Shown here: piece after piece, positions 1 to 13,183 of the stretch
How positions within the stretch are numbered: position 1 is the stretch's first letter
How the letters are laid out: each line of letters begins with the position of its first letter
The notes under the pieces: model-generated
Seen by the model: only the letters and a program-made list of their open reading frames with translations
Database searches by the model: none
What the model was told of the DNA's origin: nothing
Position numbers and translations under genes: made by a program
DNA from: Lantana camara
Lineage: Eukaryota > Streptophyta > Magnoliopsida > Lamiales > Verbenaceae
Assembly: GCA_037501455.1 (NCBI GenBank)
Contig: CM074855.1
Coordinates: forward strand, 53,637,001-53,701,000
DNA: 64,000 bases
Reading direction: 5' to 3'

Positions 1-1906
1 GATTGTATATCCGCTTTGTGCTTTTCCTTATTGTAATCACAGACAATCTTTGAATGAAATAACGAATTGAGGCAACACTTCTTTATATGCTCTTGTTTGG
101 TATGCGTTTACTTTAGTTGTGCATGTATGAGAACTCCCCTAATCCTGATGACTTTAGGACTCTACCATTTAGGTAAAATAGTTCATGAAACGAGCCCTAT
201 ATCACATAAGTCATGATTAGTAAAATACTCCAAGCCGATGAGTCCTACCGACAGTGGGAGTGTCAACCTGACTCCTCTAAGACTTGCTTGTGGGATCACG
301 CCCTTAAGAATGACCACCTTGTTTCATGGAGGTGAAAAGTGTATAGTTGATACGTGCGTGATACATGAGTGTGCTTACTTCAATAAGTAAGTTCACTGAG
401 GTGCCCCGTGTGAGAACATTCCTAAATGGGAAAGGAAGTTTCTAGTTTAGGAAATAGAAACTTCTAGATTAGGAAATATCTCACGAGTCATTGATGTGAT
501 TAATTTATCCTTAAGACTGGAGGTTCCTTGTCACTTTATGAGTTAACTCTGTAGTCTTAGGTATAAGCTTTAAAGGGTGTCGCCTTAGACAACTGATTCA
601 AGGCTCATGCTGGGGCTGCACAAGTGATTCATGAAAGTGAATGAGAATCAAGAAAGGACCTACACTTGCATTTGCAAGGTGATCTCTTATTGTGTAAGTC
701 ATTTATATGTCATATGGAGTCCTTGGCCAAGGCAGTAGATCAAGACATCAAGAAAAGGGTTTCTTGGATTGAGATGAAATGGATATGAAATGCACTTAGC
801 TTTAAGACCGGATTATTAGGGTTCTGATTATTCCCTTACCCTAGATCTTGGTTGAGAGATAGTAAATAGGAGGATTGTATCTCACATGAATCAATGACTT
901 AAAGGTTCTGTCGAATCGGAACATTCCAATTCAGCTAGGGGTTAAACACCTGTTGCTAGACTATGGTCATTTAATCTATGGACCGATTAATTAATTAGTG
1001 AATTAATTAATTGGGTTTTGGAAAACACGAATCAGAAAGCAATGGAAATTTAAAATTTTTCCAACAAAAGGATCTAAGACTCGCAATCGTGTAACCAAAT
1101 TCGTAGGGATTAGAAACTTACTTTCTTAATTGTCTTTCTTGAAGCGTTTCAAGCCACCCAAGAACGCTCTTCTCGCGGCTGGATCCCCTCTCCTTGATAA
1201 AGCTCGAATCTTCAAACTTCTAACTTGAATCTCTCTAGAGATAGTCCACCAACTTGACTACAATCTAACTTGTAAGGATGCTAGTTCTCTAGTTAGTGTT
1301 TAGGCTTAACCTAGGGTTTTGTTTATCTTGGAGAAAGGATGGTGTTCAACACATGAACCAAAAGAATTGCCAATTAGCTCTAAGGGGAGCTCGAGCTCCC
1401 CTATTTATAATAAGGGAGTGGCCGAAAATCCCTAGTCCTTATGGGCTAAGGATTTTGGTCCCTCTCTCCTATTACTTGATCATCAAGTAATTTTGACATT
1501 GACTTTGAATTCAAATTCAAATCAACTTTCAAGAGAGCTAAAATATCCAAACTATTTTTGGATAATTTTATACTTTATTTATTTAAAATAAATAACTTAT
1601 TTTTATCTAATCAATTAATTCATAATTAATTAACTAGATTATTTTTCTCCAAAATAAGACTTTCTTTTTAATTCAAAATTAAACCAAAGTCCATTAAATA
1701 ATCAACACATTAATTATTTAATCACCAAATAAATATTCACGCACATGCACACGTGTCCATGAAGGACACGTGTCACGCACGTGACCCACACGTGTGGAAC
1801 CCTTTGGCCCGATTAACTCGTTTAATCATTTTAAAGCCTCAACTCATGTAACCAAGTTGTTGTGTGTGACCCTCTAGGTTCTCAATTCAATTAGTAGTGA
1901 CCCCAA
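1..1906. repeat. Chimeric copia LTR, unit 1 (left part outside window)
   Basis: Bases 1-1016 match the first half of the copia LTR seen complete at 25398-27337, starting about 26 nt inside it. Bases 1017-1906 are the reverse complement of the LTR's second half: they begin with the complement of the LTR end (TTGGAAAACACG) and finish at the complement of the mid-LTR sequence (AGTGACCCCAA). The inverted half carries the LTR promoter, so its TATA box (seen as TATTTATA near 1401) faces left, toward the forward half. Four CACGTG hexamers lie at 1750-1794. Short open frames here are LTR sequence and are not considered coding. Confidence 0.85.
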
Positions 1907-3839
1907 TGTTAGGAATAGTGCCCTAGAAAGCCGAATATTATATCCGCTTTGTGCTTTTCCTTATTGTAATCACAGATAATCTTTGAATGAAATAACGAAT
2001 TGAGGCAACACTTCTTTATATGCTCTTGTTTGGTATGCTTTTACTTTAGCTGTGCATGTATAAGAACTCCCCTAATCCTGATGACTTTAGGACTCTGCCA
2101 TTTAGGTGAAATGGTACATGAAACGAGCCCTATATCACATAAGTCACGATTAGTAAAATACTCCAAGCCGATGAGTCCTACGGACAGTGGGAGTGTCAAC
2201 CTGACTCCTCTAAGGCTTGCTTGTGGGATCACGCCCTTAAGAAGGACCGCCTTGTTTCATGGAGGTGCAAAGTGTATAGTTGATACGTGCGTGATACATG
2301 AGGGTGCTTACTTCAATAAGTAAGTTCACTGAGGTGCCCCGTGTGAGAACATTCCTAAATGGGAAAGGAAGTTTCTAGTTCAGGAAATAGAAACTTCCAG
2401 ATTAGGAAATATCTCACGAGTCATTGATGTGATTAATTGATCCTTAAGACTGGAGGTTCCTTGTCACTTTATGAGATAACTCTGTAGTCTTAGGTATAAG
2501 CTTTAAAGGGTGTCGCCTTAGACAACTGATTCAAGGCTTATGCTGGGGCTGCACAAGTGATTCATGAAAGTGAATGAGAATCAAGAAAGGACCTACACTT
2601 GCATTTGCAAGGTGATCTCTTATTGTGTAAGTCATTCATATGTCATACGGAGTCCTTGGCCAAAGAAGTAGATCAAGACATCAAGGAAAGGGTTTCTTGG
2701 ATTGAGATCAAATGGATATGAAATGCACTTAGCTTTAAGACCAGATTATTAGGGTTCTGATTATCCCCTTACCCTAGATCTTGGTTGAGAGATAGTAAGT
2801 AGGAGGATTGTATCTCACATGAATCAATGACTTAAAGGTTCTGTCGAATCTGAACATTCCAATTCAGCAAGGGGTTAAACTCCTGTTGCTAGACTATGGT
2901 CATTTAATCTGTGGACCGATTAATTAATTAGTGAATTAATTAATTGGGTCTTGGAAAACACGAATCAGAAAGCAATGGAAATTTAAAAATTTTCCAACAA
3001 AAGGATCTAGGACTCGCAATCGTGTAACCAAATTCGTAGGGATTAGAAACTTACTTTCTTAATTGTCTTTCTTGAAGCGTTTCAAGCCACCCAAGAACGC
3101 TCTTCTTGCGGCTGGATCCCCTCTCTTTGGTAAAGCTCGAATCTTCAAACTTCTAACTTGAATCTCTCTAGAGATAGTCCACCAACTTGACTACAATCTA
3201 ACTTGTAAGGATGCTAGTTCTCTAGTTAGTGTTTAGGCTTAACCTAGGGTTTTGTTTATCTTGGAGAAAGGATGGTGTTCAACACATGAACCAAAAGAAT
3301 TGCCAATTAGCTCTAAGGGGAGCTCGAGCTCCCCTATTTATAATAAGGGAGTGGCCGAAAATCCCTAGTCCTTATGGGCTAAGGATTTTGGTCCCTCTCT
3401 CCTATTACTTGATCATCAAGTAATTTTGACATTGACTTTGAATTCAAATTCAAATCAACTTTCAAGAGAGCTAAAATATCCAAACTATTTTTGGATAATT
3501 TTATACTTTATTTATTTAAAATAAATAACTTATTTTTATCTAATCAATTAATTCATAATTAATTAACTAGATTATTTTTCTCCAAAATAAGACTTTCTTT
3601 TTAATTCAAAATTAAACCAAAGTCCATTAAATAATCAACACATTAATTATTTAATCACCAAATAAATATTCACGCACATGCACACGTGTCCATGAAGGAC
3701 ACGTGTCACGCACGTGACCCACACGTGTGGAACCCTTTGGCCCGATTAACTCGTTTAATCATTTTAAAGCCTCAACTCATGTAACCAAGTTGTTGTGTGT
3801 GACCCTCTAGGTTCTCAATTCAATTAGTAGTGACCCCAA
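1907..3839. repeat. Chimeric copia LTR, unit 2
   Basis: This unit has the same plan as the preceding one: a forward first half (1907-2948) beginning TGTTAGGAATAGTGCC, then an inverted second half (2949-3839). It is nearly identical to unit 1 over its whole length, with scattered substitutions. The inverted half 2949-3839 is best read as the left part of a minus-oriented LTR whose remainder is 27338-28377, because the copia element between them is flanked by CCCAA on both sides. The junction TTGGG/TCTTGG at 2944-2954 is the complement of the same mid-LTR site. Confidence 0.85.
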
Positions 3840-5734
3840 TGTTAGGAATAGTGCCCTAGAAAGCCGAATATTATATCCGCTTTGTGCTTTTCCTTATTGT
3901 AATCACAGATAATCTTTGAATGAAATAACGAATTGAGGCAACACTTCTTTATATGCTCTTGTTTGGTATGCTTTTACTTTAGCTGTGCATGTATAAGAAC
4001 TCCCCTAATCCTGATGACTTTAGGACTCTACCATTTAGGTGAAATGGTTCATGAAACAAGCCCTATATCACATAAGTCATGATTAGTAAAATACTCCAAG
4101 CCGATGAGTCCTACCGACAGTGGGAGTGTCAACCTGACTCCTCTAAGGCTTGCTTGTGGGATCACGCCCTTAAGAAGGACCACCTTGTTTCATGGAGGTG
4201 CAAAGTGTATAGTTGATACGTGTGTGATACATGAGGGTGCTTACTTCAATAACTAAGTTCACTGAGGTGCCCCGTGTGAGAACATTCCTAAATGGGAAAG
4301 GAAGTTTCTAGTTCAGGAAATAGAAACTTCCAGATTAGGAAATATCTCACGAGTCATTGATGTGATTAATTGATCCTTAAGACTGGAGGTTCCTTGTCAC
4401 TTTATGAGTTAACTATGTAGTCTTAGGTATAAGCTTTAAAGGGTGTCGCCTTAGACAACTGATTCAAGCCTTATGTTGGGGCTGCACAAGTGATTCATGA
4501 AAGTGAATGAGAATCAAGAAATGACCTACACTTGCATTTGCAAGGTGATCTTTTATTGTGTAAGTCATTCATATGTCATACGGAGTCCTTGGCCAAGGCA
4601 GTAGATCAAGACGTCAAGAAAAAGGTTTTTGGATTGAGATCAAATGGATATGAAATGCACTTAGCTTTAAGACCGGATTATTAGGGTTCTAATTATTCCA
4701 TTACCCTACATCTTGGTTGAGAGATAGTAAGTAGGAGGATTGTATCTCACATGAATCAATGACTTAAAGGTTCTGCCAAATCTGAACATTCCAATTCAGC
4801 TAGGGGTTAAACACCTGTTGCTAGACTATGGTCGTTTAATCTGTGGACCGATTAATTAATTAGTGAATTAATTAATTGGGGTCACTGCTAATTGAATTGA
4901 GAACCTAGAGGGTCACACACAACAACTTGGTTACATGAGTTGAGGCTTTAAAATGATTAAACGAGTTAATCAAGCCAAGAGGGTTCCACACGTGTAAATA
5001 TATAGATATATATTGTATACGTATATATTAAATAATTAAATTTGTTAATTATTTAATAGACTTTGGTTTAATTTTGAATTAAAAAGAAAGTCTTATTTTG
5101 GAGAAAAATAATCTAGTTAATTAATTATGAATTAATTGATTAGATAAAAATAAGTTATTTATTTTAAATAAATAAAGTATAAAATTATCCAAAAATAGTT
5201 TGGATATTTTAGCTCTCTTGAAAGTTGATTTGAATTTGAATTCAAAGTCAAAGTCAAAATTACTTGATGATCAAGTAATAGGAGAGAGGGACCAAAATCC
5301 TTAGCCCATAAGGACTAGGGATTTTCGGCCACTCCCTTAGTATAAATAGGGGAGCTCGAGCTCCCCTTAGAGCTAATTGGCAATTCTTTTGGTTCATGTG
5401 TTGAACACCATCCTTTCTCCAAGATAAACGAAACCCTAGGTTAAGCCTAAACACTAACTAGAGAACTAGCATCCTTACTAGTTAGATTGGAGTTATGTTG
5501 GTGGACTATCTCTAGAGAGCTTCAAGTTAGAAGTTTGAAGATTCGAGCTTTACCAAGGAGAGGGGATCAAGCCGCGAGAAGAGCGTTCTTGGGTGGCTTG
5601 AAACGCTTCAAGAAAGACAATTAAGAAAGTAAGTTTCTAATCCCTACGAATTTGGTTACACAATTGCGAGTCCTAGATCCTTTTGTTGGAAAATTTTTAA
5701 ATTTTCGCTGCTTTCTGATTCGTGTTTTCCAACA
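3840..5734 (+). repeat. Copia 5' LTR
   Basis: The LTR starts TGTTAGGAATAGTGCC and ends GTGTTTTCCAACA, followed by the primer site. It contains a TATA box at 5341. Compared with the 3' LTR it lacks most of the CACGTG-rich block upstream of the promoter: one hexamer remains (4989-4994), followed by an AT-rich tract at 4995-5030. Confidence 0.92.
5341..5348 (+). promoter_or_regulatory. TATA box of copia 5' LTR
   Basis: TATAAATA is followed by GGGGAGCTCGAGC and lies in the second half of the LTR. The same motif in the same context recurs in the 3' LTR (26957-26964) and in the truncated copy (34465-34472). This fits an LTR core promoter with a start site about 30 bp downstream; the start site itself is inferred. 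Confidence 0.7.
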
Positions 5735-5736
5735 AG

Positions 5737-5750
5737 TGGTATCAGAGCCA
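5737..5750 (+). other. Primer binding site (initiator tRNA-Met type)
   Basis: TGGTATCAGAGCCA lies two bases after the LTR end. It is complementary to the 3' end of plant initiator tRNA-Met, the usual primer for plant copia elements. Confidence 0.85.
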
Positions 5751-6371
5751 CCTCGTTAATCGTGTTTCTGATTCGTCTCAATTATTCTGAATTTGGTAGA
5801 AATTCTTAGGCTTAGATGCGAATTAGGTATTCATGAGTTCTTTTAGAAAGCCTGAATTACGAAACTGTATTTTTTCTTGAATTTCTGAAACTGTTTTCTT
5901 AAATTGTGTTTTTGAAAACCGTTTTGATTAAAGTCTATTTAAATCTTATTTTTCTAGTTTTGGATTGAACCGGGTTTTGGAGAAACCCAAAAAATACGAA
6001 ACGGAACACGAAAAGGACAAGCCTAGGCGTGCTAGCACGTCGCACGCCCAGGCCCGTCGCCGCCGCCCAGGCCTCCCGCAACCGTGCGGGAGGCAATCCA
6101 GCCCGCGCCTAGGCGTACCCGCTAGCCTGTCCCGCAACCGCGCGGGACAGCCGCCCGCACCGTCCCGCAACAGAGCGGGACGCCCAGGTCGAGACCGCCC
6201 ACAATCGGGCGGGCACTGCTGCGCGCGACTAGCGCACGCGGGGGGCAATTGCCGTACGCTGTACGCGCTGCTGGCACGCGCGCGCGCCTGATGCTGCGCG
6301 GCGGTGCCCCCTTGGGCGGTGGTTTCGGGCCAATATTCGTGTTTTCGTGTTTCGTGTTTTCGGTCCTTGAA
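5751..6371 (+). other. Copia leader, first part, with GC-rich hairpin cluster
   Basis: This is non-coding leader between the primer site and the nested insertion. An AT-rich stretch gives way at about 6015 to a 300-bp island of very high GC. The island contains inverted repeats with the common core CCCGC-AAC..-GCGGG: arms at 6071-6080/6085-6094 (10 bp), 6127-6135/6142-6150 (9 bp), 6161-6168/6175-6182 (8 bp) and 6195-6200/6207-6212. CGTGCTAGCACG lies at 6028-6039. Open frames across the island on both strands look like a by-product of high GC. Bases 6367-6371 (TTGAA) are the likely target duplication of the next insertion. Confidence 0.75.
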
Positions 6372-7722
6372 TGTAACACCCCGGTTTTTCAATTTTATTA
6401 ATATGTCATATTTGTTTCTGAATTGCGCAATTTAATTATTTAATTATGTGATTAATTATTTTTACGTGTTTCATATTTAATTTTATTATAAATCGTTATA
6501 ATTTTATTTTATTATATTTCTGTAATTGTTGATTAATTTAATGATTAATGTTAATTAAGTATTATGTTAATTAATCATGTTTAATCATATTAATTAATTT
6601 ATTCAAATTGAATCGTTGACTAGGTTATATATGTTTGAATTTAATTTCATTTATTTAGTTAATTCATGAATTCGTTGAAAATGTGCATCGTTCTTATATG
6701 AAATGATATCGAAATATCGTGCAATTGTACTATGGGGTAAATATGTGTGTTATGAACATGCTCATATTCTCGGTTTATGTTTTCGAATTCATTTGACATG
6801 TTAACGAATTAAATTTGAATCGTGGAACCAAGTCGGGGGCTAACGAGCACTTAGCGCACCCTTGGTTCCGAATTTAATATCTTGAGCTAGGAAACTCGGA
6901 TTCCAGTTTCGTTAACTTCGCTGAACTTGCAACGAAAATTCGAGTTTAGTAAACTTAGCCACATATTTTTCCCAAATCATTTCAACCTCCGAAATCCAAC
7001 CGAAAAACCTACACGGCGCCAAAACTGCCACATTTCACCAAAATAGCCATATCTCTTACCATACTTGACCAAATTAACCATGCTTTGAACCTATGAGACC
7101 CTAACTCAACCATCTAGCTGATCATTATCCTCCCCAACCGAAATAGTCTCTCATACTTAGAGAAATTCAGCCCTCTTTCCTCTGTTTTCCAGAAATCCCG
7201 TGGCCCATGCAAACCTCTTGAGATTCAAGCTCAAATCTCTTCCAAACCTCCATTAATCCACAAGGTAAGCTTGGTTATGTTATATACATCCATTATGAGT
7301 CATTTTCATTCATTCATCCCTAAATTTGAGCATGAATTCGTGAGCTTTTGACAGAAATGAACATATAGATTTAGGTTTTGAGTTTTGGTGGATTTCTTTC
7401 AATACTTGAGCTTTTTGGATGATTCCAAGCATGAAAATGATTGTCTTGATCTCTTCTTGGCATTTATGGTAATGTTTTAGCTAGTAGTTGAAGCTTTCAT
7501 GAGCTATCATTAATGAGATATTGAAGGTTGTTGTGTTGCTCTGTTTTCGGCCAAGCTACCTACGTCAGTTCATGGCTGCGTTTGAGAGGTGTTTAAGGCT
7601 TGTTTTTGCTGAGTTTTATTGTCTATTTCATGGCCTTATTTAACTGATCTTGTTGGGAGAAAATTGGATTTGGCTCTGCTCTGTTTCGCCATGGCTGCTG
7701 CGTTTTTTGTTGATGTCTAGCA

Positions 7723-7876
7723 GGTCGCGCCCGCGGCCTTGGTTGCCTGTAAATTGGGTCACGCCCGCGACTGAACAATCCGCTACCCTCGTATTCTTTA
7801 ATTCGTAGAAAATGCTGGAAATTAAGGGTAGCGGCCGCTACCATTTCATGAAGAAAATGGGTCGTGGCCACGACCC
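7723..7876. repeat. Palindrome cluster in solo LTR
   Basis: Two perfect palindromes, GGTAGCGGCCGCTACC (7827-7842) and GGGTCGTGGCCACGACCC (7859-7876), follow two imperfect ones (7723-7738 and 7757-7771). They lie 1.35-1.5 kb from the LTR start. Confidence 0.8.
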
Positions 7877-8092
7877 CTGTTTTCTGAAAATTATCCAGTT
7901 TGTACTGTGCTGTGTGTGTTTAAACTGTAATTCTAATTTCCTTTCGCATGAACTTGAACGTGTATATATATGTATATGTAGCTGTAATATTGCATGCATG
8001 AATTATTATTTGGTTGAAATGCATGCATGCATGCATAAATTAAAAATTTTCATGTTAATATATGCATGCATAATATCCATGCATACGTGCAC

Positions 8093-8168
8093 TATATGTA
8101 TATATATATATCTATATAAATATTAATATTAAGTATAAATAATGATATATATATATATATATATATTA
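8093..8168. repeat. AT microsatellite
   Basis: Runs of alternating TA lie inside the solo LTR, the longest at about 8143-8166. Confidence 0.8.
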
Positions 8169-9648
8169 ATTATGGTTTAATTTGTTTAAATTTTAGAATT
8201 TAATTGTTATCTAATTCATGTTTTATTTAATTTCCTAAATTTAATTGAATGTATTTACTTGTTTATTTTCTAATTGTAAATGTGATTGAATGTATGTATT
8301 TATCGAATTCCTAATTTTATATGTGATTTACTTTGTGCTAAGATTTAATTGAAATTCTTGAATTAAGTTGATTGAAAATGTGAATTATGATTCGGATGAA
8401 AGTGAATGAAAGATTGAACGACTTGATTATATAATTTAAATTCCCTTTGACGTGAAATGTGAAGGATATGAACTCGTTTGAATTCGAATGCTTCATTAAA
8501 TGAATGAATTTAATGTTTATGTGTCTTTAAGACTTTAATAGTGCACATGAACGTGTTTATTACATTATAGCATCTCTTGTACATTCATATCATAATCATT
8601 TCATAGCCGAGCATCTATGTGGTCTCATATTGAGTCAATTCTCACAAGTACACATTGTTCCTTCTCTTGTACAGTTTGTTTCCAGGGCGGAGACTTCCAA
8701 ATTGAATAGACACCCGTATTGCTCTTGTTTCTTGTCTCGTGGTATTCCAGGTGAGGGTGTTTTCGTTCTAGTTACATATCGAACCCTACAACCCTTATGT
8801 GAAAAGCTTTGGCCAAAACCTTATGATTATATATATATGTTACTTTTAAAGTAAAGTCATCGAGTAAATATTGATTGATCGAGTAAATATTGATCGAGTA
8901 AACCCTTTTTAAATGGATAATGATGAAATATGTTATGTTACTCATGGATCAAATGTTTTGGCGAGAAAAGAAAGAATGATTGATTGATTGCACTGAATGG
9001 GGCCCAGGGGCTTGGTGTGAGTGGGGACCCGAGGAGGCAAGGGCTGCCGGGTAAACCCTCACACTAGTCCCACTATTGAACGGCGGTACCGGACCTCGTC
9101 AGGAGATTGGCGGGGAAAGGGAGCTGAGTGCCATCTGGGGAGTCATGTAACCCCTTTTGGTCAATGATTGGGTGGTCGGGCCTTGCAAACCCACCACCAA
9201 CTCGGAGGAAGAAGGTTGGAACCTATATATGATTGATTATGATTGATAGATTGATTATGATATGATTGATAAGCACCGTGCGGGAAGGCCGGGAAACGGA
9301 TTGCCCAAACGAATATATTCAGGACATGATATGTGATCTGTGTGTATTATGATATATTGCATGATCACCTATTTAATGTATTAATGATATTTGTCGTACA
9401 CGGTCGGAGTTTGGTTGGAGATTGTGCACGCTCACTCGCCGAGCCTTATTGATTGAGTATGATTTATGAACTTAATGAATTTAATATGAATAGTCGTAAA
9501 GTCTGAGCATTGCTTAGTCATTCTTTTGCCCTTTTTGGGAATTAACTTTAAATAAAACCTTGCTCGGGATTTATGACTTGCATGTGCATGTTTCTATATG
9601 ATATGTATCGCTCCAGCTCACTCAGTCTTCTAGAGACTGACCCCTCCT

Positions 9649-11524
9649 TGTAACACCCCGCATTTTCAGAGCAAGATACAATGCCGTTTTCGTACGATTA
9701 GATTATTATTTATTTAACTCTGCTTGTGCTTGAATTGCCTTATTTATGTTTTAATAGTTTGATTGACTCGATTGCAACCTTACAAAAATATGTGGACTTA
9801 ATTGAACTTTGCCTAATCGTCTGGGACTCCCTTTCTAATTTATTAATTTCAAATTTGGATCTAATTGATTCTTATCTTAAACTTTGTGGTCACTTTATAA
9901 TTTCATAACATTTGATTCGGACTTAATTGAACCTATCTAAGACCTGCGGACTCAATTGCTTAACTAGACGACTCGAGGGACCTATCTACAATTCTTGGAA
10001 AGGAGTCTTTTAATACGCTGAAAACCCTAGCAGCGCTCATTATTTTCTTTTCTTCCTCTCTTCGTCTTCAATCGCAGCAGCTTCACTAGCGGCGCCAGCA
10101 CTCCCCACCGCGGCGACGCATCGCCACCACCACCTCGCTTCTGCCTCATCCGAAAAGAGAAGCCACAAAGAGCAGCAACTCCAGCGACGCCCTCCCCTTT
10201 CGGTTTCAAGTAGCGGTGCAGCAGTTTTCTCCCCACCGAACCACTGCCACGATTCAGCATCACCACCACCGCTACCTTCCTTTCTCCGCTTTCTCCGTCG
10301 TTCACCAGCGACGCCTTCTTTCTCAGCCACACCATCGCCGGCGACGATTCGCGGCCAGCACAACTCAGATCCGGACACCCCGCTTTGGTCAAAAACCACC
10401 CGCAACCTCGTTTCTTCGCCCAGATCTGAGAATCCCCTTTTCATCACCTGCTAGTTCTCCGCCGCCAAAACCCCATCTTCTCCGGCGAACTCGGTCAGCC
10501 GTCGCCACCACCGAGCATCCACTTTCTCCCTCTCCCGTTTCAGAGGACAAGAGTAGCGCCACCACTCAGCCGCCGAGTCTCTGCAAATCAGCCACCATAG
10601 CACCACCCCCGGCTGTCTCGCCACGGATCCGACCACCACTGCCAGGTCTAGTCGCCGATCTCTATCGCAGCTATCAGACCCGGTCACCTTCTCCGGCCTC
10701 CGTTTCGATTTAGCTATCAGAAATCACCACTCTAGCAGCGGAGTCCTACTCTCCTTCATCAATCCTTGCCGCTGCTTCTTCCAATTGTAAATCCCTTGTT
10801 TTGTTTTCGTTTCCCTTCATTTTTTTTTCTATATGAATTTAGTTGTATTATTATTTTAATATCCAATATGAATATGAATTCTGAAGTATAATCTCGTTTT
10901 GTTTGTAATGGGAACTTATGTGAATTGATGGTATAACTGAATGGTAATCGTATGCTGTATATGTTATAATCTGGTTGATGGGTTTATATGGATGACATTT
11001 TGACTATCAAATTATTCGAACTACGGATTAATTGTTTAGTGATCCTCTTGGATAATTATAATGAAATCTGTATATTCGTATTATGAAGTTGGAACCTCGT
11101 TGTGTTAACTGAAAATTGGACGGCTTAGATTGTATTTAAAGGAAATGGGTTAACTAATTTAGAATTGAGTTGAATTCATTTCAATTAAATTTCAAACTTT
11201 ATGACAATAATTACTTATCATGAAAAGAACAAAGTCATGCTTAATTATTACGTTACATATTGGTAATTAATAAATAATGGTGGTAACTAATTAAATGCCT
11301 AATTGTGTAGGTAATGCAATATGTTAATTGTGGGATCTGTGAACAGGGCGTACATGGTGTGCATGCGTGTTGTTTACATATATGGTGTGCTTGATATATT
11401 AGAACTAAATGAATTATTAACTGTTTTGGGTTGAAGTAATCGTAAAAGTATTCTAATTGTGATGTTGGATAACTAGACTTAGTGTCTGAGACTTTTGTGA
11501 GTTATGTGGGTTGTACAATGTGTG

Positions 11525-11555
<31 letters not shown>

Positions 11556-13183
11556 AATAAATTCCAATTTGTATATTAAGCTTGATTCTTTGTTTAGAAC
11601 TTTAATGATGTGAATTTTAAATTGTGGCTTAGGCTTTGTTATCAAATTGTAGATATTTGGCCATAACTCGATTAAATGTCTAATTATTTACGTGTTATAC
11701 TATACCATTTCACATCACCCATGTCATCTTACAATCATCGCCGTGCGTCTTTGTGGTTCATGTCTGAGTCTTGTCTCATGAGTACACTGTATTCCCTTTC
11801 TGTACAGTGATCTCCAGGGTGGAGACAACCTGATCGAGTATGCATCCGTCTTGTCAATTCTGGTATCTCGTCGCTTCTCATGTGAGGTTTAGGATTTTGT
11901 ATAGTTACACGACCTATGGCCTTAATATGCTGATTTCAACCCTTGCATGCGAGTATATCTATTATAAATACGTATGTGTTGGATATGATATGTTTATGAC
12001 CTTCTGAATCAACTCTGTTTGGAAAATTAAATATGAAAGCATATGTAAGCTACTTTGGGAAAACAGTTGTGTTGTGATTATGTAGCGAGATTGCCATGAA
12101 AGATTGGCGTATGTGATCCGTTGTGATCTGTTCTGTTGTGATCCGTTGTGATCTGTGTGTGGATCGATCCTGGTGAACTGCGGGTAATGGATACCCCGGG
12201 ACGGTTAGGGCCGTCGGGGTAATTCATCTATTTCGTAGTTCCTTTTGAGATATCTTCATGCGACCCGTGCTGTAGGGAAGGTGTGGTATCTTGAGCCTTC
12301 GGCCAAGGCCGGGGAGGACTCTTGTGGGTTCGCAACCCCTTGAGGGTGAGTCTATTTTAGACGGTTTATTCTCGATGGTATGGGGACGGTACATCTCCTC
12401 CATCATTGGTGTAGAGGTTGGATTGATTTTGATTTATGTTATGAGGAGTTGAGGTTGGAAGCTCGTACTCGCCGAGCAGTTGTTATGATCTGTTATGGGA
12501 ATTATGAATCGGGATAGAGTCCTTTCTGAAAAATGATTTTTCTAAACTTATATCTATATCTAATTGGGTATATTTCGAAATGTTTTGGTATGCAACACCT
12601 ATCCCCGGTTCATGAGTCCATCCTTTTTATTCTGTACTATGCTCCTTATATATAAATTATGGGTGTGCGTGAGCCCCCTCACTCGGTCAAGTTGACTGAC
12701 CCCTCATTTACACTTTTAGTTGCAGGTTGTTGGCGTTTGCTAGGCGGAAGTGAGTCTTTTGTGTTGCACATCGTCGGTCTAGTCTTTCCTTTTGCATTTA
12801 TCCTCTCATACACTTTACTTATGCTTTGACTTGTAGACTTGAGATTATACTTTACTATTCGGTAGCCCTGCGTGGCACTCTCATTCGGCCCTTGTGGCAC
12901 TTGATGATTATTACTTTATGTTGATATTCGGGATTAGGTATCTATGCTAGTTGAACCCGTCACCTGCCTTGTATGTTTTGTTTTAAATGCTTCCGCTACC
13001 TATTGTTGTTGGTTTTAATTGCTTCCGCACTCTGAGTTTTGGTCAAGTTAGATCCGCCTAGCCTAGCGTGTGAGTTGGTCTCCCGTTCGCTCTGATTCGG
13101 ATTCGGGCATGGACTTTCATTTCATGTTCCGGGTCTGGGTCATAGTGCGGGGGATGTGACACTTCTCCGTTTGGGGTGTTACA
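9649..13183 (+). repeat. 5' LTR of LARD-like element
   Basis: It starts TGTAACACCCCGC and ends GGGGTGTTACA. It includes a GC-rich stretch at about 10030-10720 following AAAACCCTAGC. Long open frames there on both strands reflect base composition and repeated CCACC/GCGAC motifs; I found no recognisable domain. A block at 12675-12740 (CCCCCTCACTCGG, then GACTGACCCC) recurs in the other gypsy LTRs of the window. Confidence 0.9.

Noticed and set aside
1296..1490. 64-residue frame repeated at 3229, 5260 and 26876
   Set aside because: It is LTR promoter-region sequence appearing in each LTR copy. Repetition comes from the LTR, and the frame spans the TATA box.
2000..2323. 107-residue frame in the LTR first half
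   Set aside because: It is present only because of copy-specific substitutions; other LTR copies have stops in it.
5946..6392. 148-residue frame and overlapping frames in the copia leader
   Set aside because: The frame lies in the GC-rich hairpin island, is open on both strands, and crosses the boundary of a later insertion at 6372.
10040..10713. Long open frames on both strands in the LARD 5' LTR, repeated at 16250-16910
   Set aside because: They occur in both LTR copies, overlap on opposite strands, are biased to Ser/Pro/Arg or Gly/Arg by GC-rich CCACC repeats, and show no domain. They are best explained by composition.
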